Shown here: one piece after another, positions 14,692 to 14,998 of the stretch
How positions within the stretch are numbered: the stretch's first letter is position 1
Layout of the letters: every line of letters starts with the position of its first letter
NCBI GenBank assembly: GCA_905236615.1
Contig: CAJORC010000171.1
Span: 1 to 14,998, forward strand
Length of the DNA: 14,998 nucleotides
Source of the DNA: an uncultured Lachnospiraceae bacterium
GTDB lineage: Bacteria; Bacillota; Clostridia; Lachnospirales; Lachnospiraceae
Reading direction: 5' to 3'
The notes under the pieces: generated by a model
Database searches by the model: none
The model's input: the letters and a program-made list of their open reading frames with translations, nothing else
What the model was told of the DNA's origin: nothing
Program-made: the position numbers and the translations under genes

Positions 14692-14998
14692 TCACTGTTT
14701 TACAGCATTCTTATAAACTCTGTTAAGTGCTACAGGATGGAATTCAACTCCGCTTACATTTGTTGAGATCATCTCTGCATTACACTGTGTGTAAAGCGGG
14801 AAGATAACTGCTTCATCCATAATGTACTTCTCAGCATCATAAAGCTTCTTCCATCTTCCTTCTACATCACTTGCAAGGTCGCCTGTTGTGCACTCGGTTA
14901 TGATCGAATCATAATCAGAATTGCTCCAGAGACCGAAGTTGTTTACACAGTCTGTAACCCACATTCCGAGATATGTCATCGGATCTGCATAGTCAGGT
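14692..14998 (-). CDS. Oligopeptide-binding protein, C-terminal part (OppA/family 5), partial
   Basis: The last ~102 residues of a family 5 solute-binding protein; the 5' end lies beyond the right edge. The visible part starts in PDYADPMTYLGMW, the conserved block of this family, and runs through YMDEAVIFPLYTQCNAEMIS and VSGVEFHPVALNRVYKNAVKQ, a standard ending. It is an exported lipoprotein in this family, but the signal is out of view. It precedes oppB, oppC, oppD and oppF on the same strand, so it is the capture subunit of that importer. Confidence 0.9.
   Translation of the reverse strand, partial: PDYADPMTYLGMWVTDCVNNFGLWSNSDYDSIITECTTGDLASDVEGRWKKLYDAEKYIMDEAVIFPLYTQCNAEMISTNVSGVEFHPVALNRVYKNAVKQ

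Overview
The window looks like ordinary chromosome from a low-to-moderate GC Gram-positive, most likely a Clostridia / Lachnospiraceae relative (Butyrivibrio/Roseburia type). The grounds are strong AGGAGG-type ribosome sites, occasional TTG starts, a lipoprotein-type binding protein, a YugP-type zinc peptidase, zinc-ribbon membrane proteins and the oligopeptide-transporter layout. This placement is inferred from family resemblance, not from a database search. I saw no rRNA, tRNA, CRISPR array, transposase or phage gene.

Layout, left to right. Bases 1-178 hold no gene: there is a compact folded element (31-89) and a hairpin terminator (107-153). A small unrecognised minus-strand gene (179-550) and a cardiolipin synthase (669-2216, minus) follow. 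Divergent from cls lies a plus-strand run: a YugP-type membrane zinc metallopeptidase (2307-2996) with its terminator, an SCP2-like small protein (3174-3491), and an acyltransferase-3 membrane protein (3543-4514). Convergent with that, only 10 bases away, is a two-gene minus-strand operon of zinc-ribbon/single-TM proteins (4525-5919 and 5952-7082). Its clear promoter sits at 7181-7209, and a stem-loop lies in its leader.

The right half is transport, all on the minus strand. A complete four-gene polar amino acid importer runs from 10322 to 7313: binding lipoprotein, two permeases and an ATPase, with gaps of 1-2 bases or short overlaps. It is driven by a near-consensus promoter (TTGACA-17-TATTAT) that carries a palindrome over its -35 box. 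The binding protein resembles CjaA-type cysteine-binding proteins, so cysteine or another small polar amino acid is the likely substrate. Upstream of it, ended by a strong terminator (10475-10506), is an oligopeptide/dipeptide ABC importer: the 3' end of the binding protein (running off the right edge), then oppB, oppC, oppD and oppF, with ATGA overlaps or short gaps and a stem-loop between the binding-protein gene and oppB.

Functionally the window combines envelope lipid and membrane-protein upkeep on the left with amino acid and peptide uptake on the right. I do not see a convincing new defence, mobile or biosynthetic system. The least explained parts are the zinc-ribbon pair with its leader hairpin and repeat tract, the folded element at the left edge, the palindrome and hairpin around the amino acid importer promoter, and the small unknown gene at 179-550.
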